Of a stretch of DNA of 8,309 nt, positions 1 to 6,909 are shown one piece after another. Numbering within the stretch: position 1 is the first letter of the stretch; each line of letters opens with the position of its first letter. The stretch comes from Pseudomonadota bacterium (GTDB taxonomy: Bacteria; Pseudomonadota; Alphaproteobacteria; Acetobacterales; Acetobacteraceae): the NCBI GenBank assembly GCA_021808205.1, contig JAKBCD010000041.1:1-8309 (forward strand). Direction: 5' to 3'. The notes under the pieces were generated by a model, which was given only the letters and a program-made list of their open reading frames with translations, ran no database searches and was not told the origin of the DNA. Made by a program: the position numbers and the translations under genes.

Positions 1-1
1 G

Positions 2-1432
2 CTCATCCGCGCCGCCCCGCGAAGTCGGCTGGGAGACGCACTGCAGACCCTGCGGGCGGAAATTTCTACGGCTATTCTGCAAGCGCTGCCAATCTCCACC
101 GGTTCCATCGCTGTCACGCTACTCACCGGCGATGAGCAGATCATTCCACCTCAGGAACGTCGGAATTTCGTTCTTTCAGGTCTTGCCCACATTCTGGCGG
201 TAGCGGGGCTACATGTGGGAATCGTGATGGGGCTGGTATTTTTCGTCGCTCGCTGGGCGCTTTCTCGTAGCACATGGATGGCGCTGCACTGGCCGGGCAA
301 GCCCATTGCCGCCGTGTTGGCGCTGGCGGGCGGTGGAGGTTACGCGTTGCTTACCGGGGCGCATCTGCCCATTCTGCGCAGCTTGGTGATGGCGAGCCTA
401 GTGACGCTGGGGGTGTTGATCGGCCGCAAGGCGGTTTCAATGCGCGGCCTGGCCATCGCCGCTATGGTGCTGATGGTAGCCAGGCCCGAGTCGGTTCTCT
501 CAGCCAGCTTTCAGATGAGTTTTTCCGCCGTGGCCGCCCTTATCGCGGGTTATACGGCGGTACATCCGGTCTGGTCCCGCTGTCATTCCTCGCGTAGCGC
601 CGGGGGGGCGGCGCTCATGCTGGTGGCGGAACTGGTCTTAACCAGCCTGCTTGCAGGCGGGGCCTCCATGCCGTTCTCGGCGTATCAGTTCCAGCAGATC
701 GAGCCGTACTGGATTCCCGCCAATCTCCTCTCCGTGCCGCTGACTGCGTTCTGGATCATGCCTTGGGGGCTGCTGGGCTTAGCGCTTTTGAAATTGCATC
801 TGGCCTGGCTGGCGTTCCGGCCGATGGGCTGGGGTATCGCCGTTATTGTCTGGGTTACACAGCATATCGCCACCTGGCCTAATGCACTCATGCTCGTCGC
901 GCCCATGCCCGATACCGCCATCCTGCTCTTTGCCGCGGGGCTAGCTTGGCTATGCATGTGGCGTGCCCGCCCGCGTCTGGCGGGCGTCGTGCTCATGGTT
1001 GCGGGTTTGGTCGTGGCGTTGCTGGCCCGCCCGCCGAATGCGCTGATTTCGGCGGACGCAAAACTCATCGCTATTCGCAGTGGCAAGGCGGTTTTTCTGC
1101 TCGAAGAGCCTAAAGCCAGCCGGTTCACCCTGGAACAATGGCAGAGCGTCTGGGGCGAGCACCTGCTTATCCCAGCGCAATGCAGCAAGACAGCCTGCCG
1201 GATCGGTAGGATTTTATATGCCAGCGCACCGGTTACGGATTGCTTGGGCGCGACATTGCTGGTCTCGCCAGTGCCGCAACCTGGTTGCCTGGGCGCACAG
1301 ATTCTGGACCCGGCGCTTGTCCAGCGGCAAGGGGCTGTCGCCGCCTGGGTGAATGCGTACCGTGTTCAGCTGCGCACTGATAGGCAAGAACAGGGCACGC
1401 GTCCCTGGGTTACGCCATACCCACAACTGTAG
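2..1432 (+). CDS. comEC: ComEC/Rec2 family DNA-uptake channel protein, 5' end outside window
   Basis: ComEC forms the inner-membrane pore that carries single-stranded DNA into the cytoplasm during natural transformation. The frame is open from position 2 with no start of its own; the ATG at 215 is internal, because the conserved family motif LAHILAVAGLHVG (visible residues 57-69) lies just before it. Further competence-domain features follow: a segment with LPILRSLVMASL, then RPESVLSASFQMSFSAVAALI, then ANLLSVPLTAFWIMPWGLL, all within a run of hydrophobic membrane segments up to about visible residue 345. The last ~130 residues are a soluble tail with no HxHxDH metallo-beta-lactamase motif, as I recall for alphaproteobacterial members. 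476 residues are visible, so about 200 or more are probably missing at the N-terminus. No terminator follows the TAG stop, and the next gene starts 37 nt later, so co-transcription is possible. Family assignment is firm; actual transformation competence is not shown. Confidence 0.93.
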   Translation, partial: LIRAAPRSRLGDALQTLRAEISTAILQALPISTGSIAVTLLTGDEQIIPPQERRNFVLSGLAHILAVAGLHVGIVMGLVFFVARWALSRSTWMALHWPGKPIAAVLALAGGGGYALLTGAHLPILRSLVMASLVTLGVLIGRKAVSMRGLAIAAMVLMVARPESVLSASFQMSFSAVAALIAGYTAVHPVWSRCHSSRSAGGAALMLVAELVLTSLLAGGASMPFSAYQFQQIEPYWIPANLLSVPLTAFWIMPWGLLGLALLKLHLAWLAFRPMGWGIAVIVWVTQHIATWPNALMLVAPMPDTAILLFAAGLAWLCMWRARPRLAGVVLMVAGLVVALLARPPNALISADAKLIAIRSGKAVFLLEEPKASRFTLEQWQSVWGEHLLIPAQCSKTACRIGRILYASAPVTDCLGATLLVSPVPQPGCLGAQILDPALVQRQGAVAAWVNAYRVQLRTDRQEQGTRPWVTPYPQL

Positions 1433-1447
1433 ATTGTTAAAACGATT

Positions 1448-1473
1448 GGAGTTTGTTAATGAATTGTTCATGA
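1448..1473 (+). other. Shine-Dalgarno plus four-codon leader frame overlapping the kinase start
   Basis: GGAG (1448-1451) sits 7 nt before an ATG at 1459, ideal spacing. That ATG opens a frame of only four sense codons (M-N-C-S) ending in TGA at 1471-1473. The TGA overlaps the kinase ATG (1470-1472) in an ATGA arrangement. The same GGAG is 18 nt from the kinase ATG, too far to serve it directly. The layout would fit translational coupling by re-initiation, but a frame this short can arise by chance. Confidence 0.3.
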
Positions 1474-3584
1474 GCGTCGCGCTTCCTCGCCTTGCCTCGC
1501 CGACCCCGCAGCCGCTTACGGAGCAGTTGCTGTGTTTGCGGCGGCATTGGCGCCTCACCCTGGCTTGCGCCTTGGGTAGTGTGGTTCTGGCGGCCCTGAT
1601 CCTGGCCCTGCTGCCTCCCCGCTACAGCGCCACAGGCATCGTGATGTACGACCCAGCGGGCGCCGCCTTGCCCGGCAGCCCAGTCACCGCGCCGCAAAAC
1701 AACCTGGACGAAGATGCTGTTACAGCCAGCCAGGGGGCGATCATTGCCTCGTTGCCCGCCGCCACGGCCATCGCCCAACAGCTTAGCCTGGCGGATAACC
1801 CGGCCTTCAACCAGGCCATACGCCGCCGACGCTTCCCGTTTACGTTGTTGCCGCGTCCATCGCCGCCCTCTAGCTCCGCGCTGGCCGCCGCGGTGCAACG
1901 CCGGTTCGATATTTCAGTACTGCCCGGCTCTCGGGTGATCAGCGTTTCGTTCACCGCGCCATCTCCGCAGCTTGCCGCCGATGCCGTGAACATTGCGATG
2001 AAGCTTTATCTGGACAATGAACGGGAAACCTCCTTTCAGGCGTTGTCGGACGCGCAGGATTGGCTGGAAGCCCACTCCGCCCTGGTCCAGGAACAGCTGG
2101 ATGATGCCGAGACCGCCCTGGCCAAGGCCCGCGCGGGGGCCGGCATGGTGCAGGGCGCGCAGGCCACGCTCACCAACGAGACAGCGAGTCGCTTGGCCGC
2201 CTCGCTCGTGGAGGCAGAAGCCATCCTGGCCATGGCCCAGGCGAGGATGAATGCGGCCACCCAGAGCGGGGGCGATGCCGCCGCCGCCAACGCCGCCATC
2301 GCGCCCAATCTGCTACCGCTGCGCACCCAGCAGGCGCAACTGGCCGCTCAGGTGCTCTCACTGTCCAGCGAATACGGTGCCGAATACCCGCCGCTTGTTA
2401 CGGCCCGCTCTCAGCTTTCGGCCCTCACTGCCCAGATTGCCGCCGAGACCGGGCGTGAGGTGGACGCCGCCCGCGCCGAACTGACGGCTGACCGGGCACA
2501 AGTGGCCACGCTGCAGGCAGCCCTTTCCCGTGCCCGCATGCAAAGCCAGACCGAGGACGAGGAAGCCGCGCCCGTGCGCGCGCTGGAGCAACGCGCCGAG
2601 GCCGGGCGAGACATGCTGCGCGCCATGACCCTGCAGGCCGGACAACTGGCGCAGGATGCCTCACTGACCAAGCCTGATGCCCGTATCCTCTCCGCCGCCG
2701 CCGTGCCGATAAACCCCGTCTCGCGTCATGTACCGCTGACGCTTGGCGCGTCTCTGCTTCTAGGGCTTTGCTTGGGGGTGCTGCTGGCCGGGCTCCGTGA
2801 TGCATTGGACACTTCCTTGCGGTCCGGCGAGGCGCTGCGGCAAGAATTCGGCCTCATCTGCCACGCTGTGCTGCCGGAAACCGAAAATCCGGCTGAGGCA
2901 TCACTTATCGCCCCTTTTTCCCTTTACGCCGAGCAGTTACGGGCGCTCCAAACCGGGTTGGGGCTGGGACAGGGGCAAAGCCGTATCCTGGCAGTAACCG
3001 CCGCGCGGCCGGATGAAGGTAAAACCACGCTCTGTATTGCTATGGGCCGCGCTTTAGCGGCTTCAGGGGTTAAGGTATTGGCGATTGATGGCGATCTACG
3101 CCAGCCGAGCTTCAACGCAATATTCGGCATCCAGGGCAAGCCAGGACTTTCAGACCATCTGGCCGGGCGGGTGGTGCTGGCCGATTGTGTGGTACGAGAC
3201 CGCCTGACACCACTGGACGTATTGCCCGCAGGCACCCAGAGTCGCGCGGCGCTGAGCCTGTTTCTTTCTCCGGCCTTACCCGCTCTGCTTGGCACCTTGC
3301 GCGAGGAGTATGATCTGGTTTTGCTGGATGTGCCGCCGGCCTTCGCCTTGGCGGAGGGGCGAGTGCTGGCCCGTCTGGCGGATGCCGCGCTGCTCTGTGT
3401 GCGCTGGGGGCATACACCGCGCCACGTGATACAAGGTGCGATAACCTTGCTGCACGATGCGGGAGCGACCATCGCCGGTGCAGCACTGACGCGCGTGGAT
3501 GCCAAGGCGCATGGCCGCTCTGGCCACGCTGATGCCGAGTTTTACGCGCCGCGCTATGGCGGATATTTCACGAATGAACGTTAG
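1470..3584 (+). CDS. Polysaccharide co-polymerase / BY-kinase (Wzz-Wzc fusion)
   Basis: A 704-residue inner-membrane protein joining a Wzz-type chain-length domain to a cytoplasmic bacterial tyrosine kinase, the Wzc/ExoP/GumC class that controls polymerisation and export of exopolysaccharide or capsule. In order: N-terminal Wzz region with first membrane segment (about residues 28-48); a long Ala/Gln/Glu-rich periplasmic part likely to be coiled coil (about 190-400); a Pro-containing stretch (VPINPVSRHVP) before the second membrane segment (about 424-444); then the ATPase with Walker A RPDEGKTT (G517, K518, T519), Walker A' IDGDLRQP (D540, D542) and Walker B YDLVLLDVPP (D620). The C-terminus carries three tyrosines (Y692, Y696, Y699), the likely autophosphorylation cluster. 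The frame is open back to an ATG at 1353 inside comEC, but I chose 1470 because the added residues look unlike the family and the start forms an ATGA overlap with a tiny upstream frame. The polymer it controls cannot be told; no glycosyltransferases are in view. Confidence 0.92.
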   Translation: MSVALPRLASPTPQPLTEQLLCLRRHWRLTLACALGSVVLAALILALLPPRYSATGIVMYDPAGAALPGSPVTAPQNNLDEDAVTASQGAIIASLPAATAIAQQLSLADNPAFNQAIRRRRFPFTLLPRPSPPSSSALAAAVQRRFDISVLPGSRVISVSFTAPSPQLAADAVNIAMKLYLDNERETSFQALSDAQDWLEAHSALVQEQLDDAETALAKARAGAGMVQGAQATLTNETASRLAASLVEAEAILAMAQARMNAATQSGGDAAAANAAIAPNLLPLRTQQAQLAAQVLSLSSEYGAEYPPLVTARSQLSALTAQIAAETGREVDAARAELTADRAQVATLQAALSRARMQSQTEDEEAAPVRALEQRAEAGRDMLRAMTLQAGQLAQDASLTKPDARILSAAAVPINPVSRHVPLTLGASLLLGLCLGVLLAGLRDALDTSLRSGEALRQEFGLICHAVLPETENPAEASLIAPFSLYAEQLRALQTGLGLGQGQSRILAVTAARPDEGKTTLCIAMGRALAASGVKVLAIDGDLRQPSFNAIFGIQGKPGLSDHLAGRVVLADCVVRDRLTPLDVLPAGTQSRAALSLFLSPALPALLGTLREEYDLVLLDVPPAFALAEGRVLARLADAALLCVRWGHTPRHVIQGAITLLHDAGATIAGAALTRVDAKAHGRSGHADAEFYAPRYGGYFTNER

Positions 3585-3668
3585 AACAAACAGATACCCA
3601 CGGATGCGGCAGCTCTAAAAAAAATTCCTGTCTGCAAGCCGATGCATGGAGTAGTAGCGCAGCGGGCT

Positions 3669-3693
3669 GACCACTAAAATGCCTTTAGCGGTC
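3669..3693. repeat. Small hairpin I upstream of gpt
   Basis: GACC-A-CTAAA (3669-3678) and TTTAG-C-GGTC (3684-3693) are complementary apart from one A/C mismatch and enclose a 5-nt loop (ATGCC). It lies 5 nt before the larger hairpin II and is probably part of the same composite element. Confidence 0.6.
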
Positions 3694-3698
3694 GATGC

Positions 3699-3762
3699 TA
3701 GAGGGCGATGACTTTAGGTTCGCTCACTTTACGAGCGAGCCTGAAGTCTGAATCGCCCTCTA
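3699..3762 (+). repeat. Long hairpin II upstream of gpt (26 bp, interrupted)
   Basis: The outer stem is 11 bp and perfect: TAGAGGGCGAT (3699-3709) with ATCGCCCTCTA (3752-3762). The inner stem is 15 bp: ACTTTAGGTTCGCTC (3711-3725) with GAGCGAGCCTGAAGT (3733-3747), loop ACTTTAC. The two non-Watson-Crick positions in the inner stem are T/G, so in a plus-strand transcript they would be U-G wobbles, whereas in the opposite transcript they would be A/C mismatches. That favours a structure acting in rightward RNA. No T-run follows directly, so it is not a standard intrinsic terminator. Confidence 0.75.
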
Positions 3763-3775
3763 TCTCATTGTTTTA

Positions 3776-3835
3776 GAGGCGGATTCAGATTTTAGAGCGG
3801 ATCACTTCGTGATTCGATCTAAAATCATCCGGCTC
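3776..3835. repeat. Bulged hairpin III upstream of gpt, intergenic repeat family member
   Basis: The inner stem pairs GATTTTAGAGCGGATCAC (3788-3805) with GTGATTCGATCTAAAATC (3809-3826) around a TTC loop, with one G/A mismatch and one G/T wobble. Below a 3-nt one-sided bulge (TCA, 3785-3787) the helix continues: CGGAT (3780-3784) with ATCCG (3827-3831), a G/G mismatch, then GAG (3776-3778) with CTC (3833-3835). The right arm recurs at 6973-6999, and the bulged layout recurs at 7013-7069. It resembles the palindromic intergenic mosaic elements known from alphaproteobacteria. Confidence 0.75.
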
Positions 3836-3874
3836 AAATGACAAACGGTGTAGACGGGGCCAGAGCAGTTCATT

Positions 3875-3889
3875 ATGGGCTCGACCCAT
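3875..3889. repeat. Short palindrome over the gpt start codon
   Basis: ATGGG (3875-3879) and CCCAT (3885-3889) form a 5-bp inverted repeat around CTCGA; a T/G wobble at 3874 and 3890 could extend it. It would place the initiation codon in a helix. The gene lacks an obvious purine-rich ribosome site, so initiation here may be weak or conditional. The stem is short enough to be coincidental. Confidence 0.4.
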
Positions 3890-4361
3890 GGCACAGCATT
3901 ACTTCACCGTTACCTGGGACCAGCTTCACCGTGATGCCAAGGCGCTGGCGTGGCGTCTTCACGGTATTGGCCCATGGAAGGGTATTGTGGCCATTACGCG
4001 CGGGGGGTTAATTCCCGCCGCGATTATGGCCAGGGAGCTGGAATGCCGATTGGTTGAGACCATTTGCGCTGTTACCTATGACGGGGAGCAGCGTGGCCAA
4101 CCCTTGATTACGAAAGGCGCTGCTGCGGCGGGTGATGGTGATGGCTGGCTGATTATCGATGACCTGGTTGATACGGGCACCACGGCCAAAAAGGTGCGGG
4201 GTTTGCTGCCAAAGGCGCATTTTGCCAGCGTTTATGCCAAGCCGGCGGGCAAGCCAACGGTTGATAGCTTCATAACGGAAGTGAGTCAGGACACCTGGAT
4301 TCTGTTCCCCTGGGATACTGAGCCGCAATTCATCGCCCCCCTGGCGGCAAAAACTCTATAA
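3888..4361 (+). CDS. gpt: Xanthine(-guanine) phosphoribosyltransferase
   Basis: Purine-salvage enzyme that transfers the phosphoribosyl group of PRPP to xanthine or guanine, giving XMP or GMP. The 157-residue product is close in length and order to E. coli Gpt (152). It has the N-terminal YFTVTWDQL, the pyrophosphate-binding loop ITRGG (R38, G39, G40), the PRPP signature [12 protein letters not shown] (88-99, with acidic D91, D92 and D95), then [13 protein letters not shown] and the C-terminal [10 protein letters not shown] that in Gpt helps form the base pocket. The ATG at 3888 matches the family N-terminus exactly, and no other in-frame ATG lies upstream. There is no good Shine-Dalgarno before it, and the start codon lies inside a short palindrome (3875-3889). 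It is flanked by structured gaps on both sides, so it is probably a single-gene unit. Confidence 0.95.
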   Translation: MAQHYFTVTWDQLHRDAKALAWRLHGIGPWKGIVAITRGGLIPAAIMARELECRLVETICAVTYDGEQRGQPLITKGAAAAGDGDGWLIIDDLVDTGTTAKKVRGLLPKAHFASVYAKPAGKPTVDSFITEVSQDTWILFPWDTEPQFIAPLAAKTL

Positions 4362-4424
4362 TTTCAGGTGGTTGGCGACCTTAAGCGGCGGGCTGCTAGG
4401 CAGATCGGGAAAAACTCGCTACAG

Positions 4425-4445
4425 AGCGCGCATCGCGCTGCTTTT
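4425..4445 (+). terminator. Possible weak terminator after gpt
   Basis: A 6-bp GC stem AGCGCG/CGCGCT with a CAT loop (4425-4439) is followed, after GC, by only four T (4442-4445). It lies 63 nt past the gpt stop. The T-run is short and offset, so termination would be weak at best. Confidence 0.25.
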
Positions 4446-4628
4446 GGCGCGTGTAGAAAGCGGCAGAACGGGGCAGACGCCATCGGGATGATCCGCGCCG
4501 CTGCCGGAAATTTGGTTCCGCGGCGTTTCCGGCCACATGGTCCGTGGTTGCGGGTGAATGCCCCAGCCAGACCCATGCCGCCCGAGGCGCCGCCTAAAAG
4601 ACCGGCTAAAGCGCTGATTCCCACTGGC

Positions 4629-4659
4629 TGGAGCTGTTTTTCCGCAGTTGGAGCTGTTT
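4629..4659 (+). repeat. Tandem 11-nt repeat containing the pnp ribosome binding site
   Basis: TGGAGCTGTTT occurs at 4629-4639 and again at 4649-4659, a 20-nt period. The second GGAG (4650-4653) is 7 nt from the pnp ATG at 4661 and is clearly its Shine-Dalgarno, which settles that start over the overlapping TTG at 4658. The first copy sits 20 nt upstream, where it has no start codon of its own at normal spacing, and its first GG lies in the 3' arm of the 4563-4631 stem. Confidence 0.7.
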
Positions 4660-4660
4660 G

Positions 4661-6823
4661 ATGTTTGATAAATATTTCCGCAAGGAAATGGAATGGGCCG
4701 GTAAGACCCTAATTTTGGAAACCGGCAAGGTTGCCCGGCAGGCTGATGGTGCGGTTGTGGCCTCCTATGGTGACACGGTGGTGCTCGCCACCGTCGTGGG
4801 TGCGAAAGCCGCCAAGCCAGGCCAGGATTTCTTCCCGCTTACCGTGAATTACCAGGAAAAGTTCTACGCCGCTGGCCGCATCCCCGGTGGCTTCTTCAAG
4901 CGTGAAGGCCGCCCGACCGAGAAGGAGACGCTGGTCTCTCGCTTAATCGACCGCCCGATCCGCCCGCTGTTCCCCGAAGGCTTCCGCAACGAAGTGCAGG
5001 TTGTGGTGAGCGTGTTGAGCCATGATCTGGAAAATGATCCGGATGTGCTGGGCCTGGTGGCCGCTTCCGCCGCGCTGACCCTCTCCGGCATTCCGTTCTT
5101 CGGCCCGGTCGGTGCTGCCCGCGTTGGTTACATCAACGGTGAGTATGTGCTGAACCCGACCACCAGCGAGCGCGAAGAGAGCAAGCTGGACCTGGTGCTG
5201 GCCGGCACCATCGAAGGCGTGCTGATGGTTGAATCCGAAGCCTCTGAGCTCTCGGAAGAGGTGATGCTGGGCGCGGTGACCTTCGGTCATGATGCTTTCC
5301 AGCTGATTATCAACGCGATTATCGAACTGGCCGAGGCGGCTGCCAAAGAGCCGTGGGCGCTGCCAGAAGAATCCGAAGAGACCAAGTTGCTGAAGGCGCG
5401 CGTTGACGCGCTGGCCCGCGCCGCCATCACCGAGGCCTATAAGGAGACCCAGAAGCAGGTCCGTTACGAGAAGCTGGCCGCCGCCAAGAAGGCTGCCGCA
5501 GCAGCACTGACCGCAGAGGGGCTGAACGCTGAGGCGGCGAAGGGGCTGTTCAAGGAACTTGAGGCTGACATTGTCCGCAACAACATTCTGGACACCGGCC
5601 TGCGCATTGATGGCCGCGATACCAAGACCGTTCGTCCGATCGTCTCGGAGGTCGGCGTGCTGCCGCGTACTCATGGCTCTGCGTTGTTCACCCGTGGTGA
5701 GACCCAGGCATTGGTTGTGGCGACCTTGGGCACCGCCCAGGACGAGCAGCTGATCGACGCGATTGAAGGTGAGTTCAAGGAGCATTTCATGCTCCATTAT
5801 AACTTCCCTCCGTTCTCCGTGGGTGAGACCGGCCGCATGGGCTCGCCCGGCCGCCGCGAAATTGGCCATGGCAAGCTGGCTTGGCGCGCTCTGCACCCGT
5901 TGCTGCCGACCAAGGAAGCCTTCCCGTACACGCTGCGCGTGGTCTCCGAGATCACCGAGTCTAACGGTTCCTCCTCGATGGCGACCGTGTGCGGCACCTC
6001 TCTCTCCCTGATGGATGCCGGTGTGCCGCTGAAATCTCCGGTGGCGGGCATTGCCATGGGGCTTATTAAAGAAGACAGGGGCTTTGCCGTGCTTTCCGAT
6101 ATTCTGGGCGACGAGGATCACCTCGGCGACATGGATTTCAAGGTGGCGGGCACTGAGGCTGGCATTACCGCGCTGCAGATGGACATCAAGATCACTTCCA
6201 TCACCCCGGAGATCATGAAGATCGCCCTGGAGCAGGCCAAGGGTGGGCGTTTGCACATTCTGGGCGAGATGGCCAAGGCGCTCACCGGCAACCGCGATGG
6301 CGTTTCCGCTAACGCGCCGAAGATTGTCACCATCCAGGTGCCGAAGGAAAAGATCCGCGACGTGATCGGCACTGGTGGCAAGGTGATCCGCGATATCGTG
6401 GAGAAAACCGGTGCGAAGGTTGATATCGACGATAGCGGTACCGTGAAGGTTTCTGCCTCCGACGATAAGAAGATCCAGGCTGCGATCGACATGATTAAAG
6501 GCATCACCGCTGAGGCTGAAGTCGGCGCGATCTATAATGGCAAGGTTGTGAAGACCGCTGATTTCGGTGCCTTCGTGAACTTCCTTGGTGCCAAGGACGG
6601 TCTCGTGCATATCTCGGAACTAGCACAGGGCCGCGTTGCCAAGACCACCGATGTGGTCAAGCAGGGGGATGAGGTAAAAGTGAAGGTGATTGGGTTTGAT
6701 GATCGTGGCAAGGTGAAGCTTTCCATGCGCGTTGTCGACCAGGAGACCGGCGCAGATATCACCGACCAGGTTGGCAGTGCCAAAGGCGGCAGGAAAGACA
6801 GAGAGGCCTCGCCAGAAGTTTAA
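4661..6823 (+). CDS. pnp: Polyribonucleotide nucleotidyltransferase (PNPase)
   Basis: Trimeric cytoplasmic enzyme that degrades RNA 3' to 5' by phosphorolysis, releasing nucleoside diphosphates; in many bacteria it works with RNase E in the degradosome. The 720 residues are full length for the family. The order is: first RNase PH domain, with FFKREGRP near the substrate site; an all-helical linker (about 230-300, rich in Ala/Lys/Glu); second RNase PH domain with [11 protein letters not shown], whose D486, D492 and K494 fall at the same numbers as the catalytic residues of E. coli PNPase; a KH domain with the GTGG loop (570-573); and an S1 domain (about 620-690). After S1 only a short charged tail follows, lacking the long extensions of some relatives. 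The start is fixed by GGAG 7 nt upstream. A strong terminator follows 21 nt after the stop, so pnp ends its transcript. The structured leader may allow autoregulation. Confidence 0.98.
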   Translation: MFDKYFRKEMEWAGKTLILETGKVARQADGAVVASYGDTVVLATVVGAKAAKPGQDFFPLTVNYQEKFYAAGRIPGGFFKREGRPTEKETLVSRLIDRPIRPLFPEGFRNEVQVVVSVLSHDLENDPDVLGLVAASAALTLSGIPFFGPVGAARVGYINGEYVLNPTTSEREESKLDLVLAGTIEGVLMVESEASELSEEVMLGAVTFGHDAFQLIINAIIELAEAAAKEPWALPEESEETKLLKARVDALARAAITEAYKETQKQVRYEKLAAAKKAAAAALTAEGLNAEAAKGLFKELEADIVRNNILDTGLRIDGRDTKTVRPIVSEVGVLPRTHGSALFTRGETQALVVATLGTAQDEQLIDAIEGEFKEHFMLHYNFPPFSVGETGRMGSPGRREIGHGKLAWRALHPLLPTKEAFPYTLRVVSEITESNGSSSMATVCGTSLSLMDAGVPLKSPVAGIAMGLIKEDRGFAVLSDILGDEDHLGDMDFKVAGTEAGITALQMDIKITSITPEIMKIALEQAKGGRLHILGEMAKALTGNRDGVSANAPKIVTIQVPKEKIRDVIGTGGKVIRDIVEKTGAKVDIDDSGTVKVSASDDKKIQAAIDMIKGITAEAEVGAIYNGKVVKTADFGAFVNFLGAKDGLVHISELAQGRVAKTTDVVKQGDEVKVKVIGFDDRGKVKLSMRVVDQETGADITDQVGSAKGGRKDREASPEV

Positions 6824-6844
6824 AGTCCTGCGTGAGATCAAAAG

Positions 6845-6870
6845 AAACGGCGCCGCGTGGCGCCGTTTTT
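6845..6870 (+). terminator. Intrinsic terminator of pnp
   Basis: AAACGGCGCC (6845-6854) and GGCGCCGTTT (6859-6868) pair perfectly over 10 bp around a GCGT loop, and the stem runs into TTTTT (6866-6870). This is a classic rho-independent terminator just after the pnp stop. The A-run on the left arm makes partial termination in the opposite direction conceivable. Confidence 0.95.
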
Positions 6871-6909
6871 GCGTCTGCTTTTTGCATCGGCGTCTTCATG
6901 CCGCCATGT

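Larger units (their letters stand above)
3585..3887. other. Palindrome-rich intergenic region between the kinase gene and gpt
   Basis: No convincing gene is present in these 303 nt. From about 3669 to 3839 nearly every base belongs to an inverted repeat: three hairpins in a row, listed separately. The arm at 3747-3762 can also pair with 3774-3789. The part before 3669 holds a run of eight or nine A after AGCTCT but no hairpin in front of a T-run, so I see no clear intrinsic terminator for the kinase gene. No consensus sigma-70 promoter for gpt was recognised. The segment 3840-3874 before gpt is featureless. Confidence 0.7.
4362..4660 (+). other. Structured leader region of pnp
   Basis: No firm gene here. 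rpsO, the usual upstream neighbour of pnp, is absent. Inverted repeats I can read: AGCGCG/CGCGCT (4425-4439); CGCCGC (4496-4501) with GCGGCG (4520-4525); GCCGGAAA (4503-4510) with TTTCCGGC (4526-4533), which interleaves with the previous pair so the two compete; CCAGCCAG (4563-4570) with CTGGCTGG (4624-4631), enclosing a small AGGC/GCCT hairpin (4585-4595). A frame from a GTG at 4368 stays open for 97 codons and stops in TGATG on the pnp ATG, but its Arg/Ala/Pro-rich product matches nothing I know. In E. coli the pnp leader is folded, cut by RNase III and used for autoregulation; a similar role here is inference. Confidence 0.5.

Noticed and set aside
1353..1469. An upstream ATG that would lengthen the kinase by 39 residues
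   Set aside because: The added stretch overlaps the comEC coding end, is basic and Cys-containing unlike Wzz N-termini, and has no ribosome site that I can see.
3081..3107. DGD in place of the commoner DAD in the kinase Walker A' motif
   Set aside because: The position between the two aspartates is variable in BY-kinases, so this is within family limits and does not suggest loss of activity.
2924..3505. A 193-codon minus-strand frame opposite the kinase ATPase domain
   Set aside because: It is antisense to Walker A, A' and B coding sequence, and its Ser/Arg/Ala-rich composition is typical of a shadow frame.
3669..3839. CRISPR array or insertion sequence in the palindrome-rich gap
   Set aside because: The repeats are inverted and irregular, not direct and evenly spaced, and there is no transposase frame or target duplication.
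3585..3887. Known purine riboswitch before gpt
   Set aside because: The conserved core and three-way junction of the purine riboswitch class are not present; the hairpins are of another kind.
4357..4362. TATAAT at the end of gpt as a -10 promoter box
   Set aside because: No -35-like sequence lies 16-18 nt upstream, where the DNA is C-rich, so the match is probably accidental.
4364..4624. An 86-codon minus-strand frame in the gap before pnp
   Set aside because: It begins at a GTG with no ribosome site, overlaps an equally open plus-strand frame, and has no recognisable family; the Gly/Ala/Arg content is what high GC gives by chance.
4658..4660. TTG as an alternative pnp start one codon earlier
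   Set aside because: The ATG at 4661 is adjacent, has better spacing from GGAG and gives the usual family N-terminus MFDKYF.
4943..6610. A 555-codon open frame on the minus strand inside pnp
   Set aside because: It lies wholly opposite a certain gene; its product is rich in His, Gly, Gln and Arg with no recognisable motif, as expected of the reverse complement of strongly biased codons.
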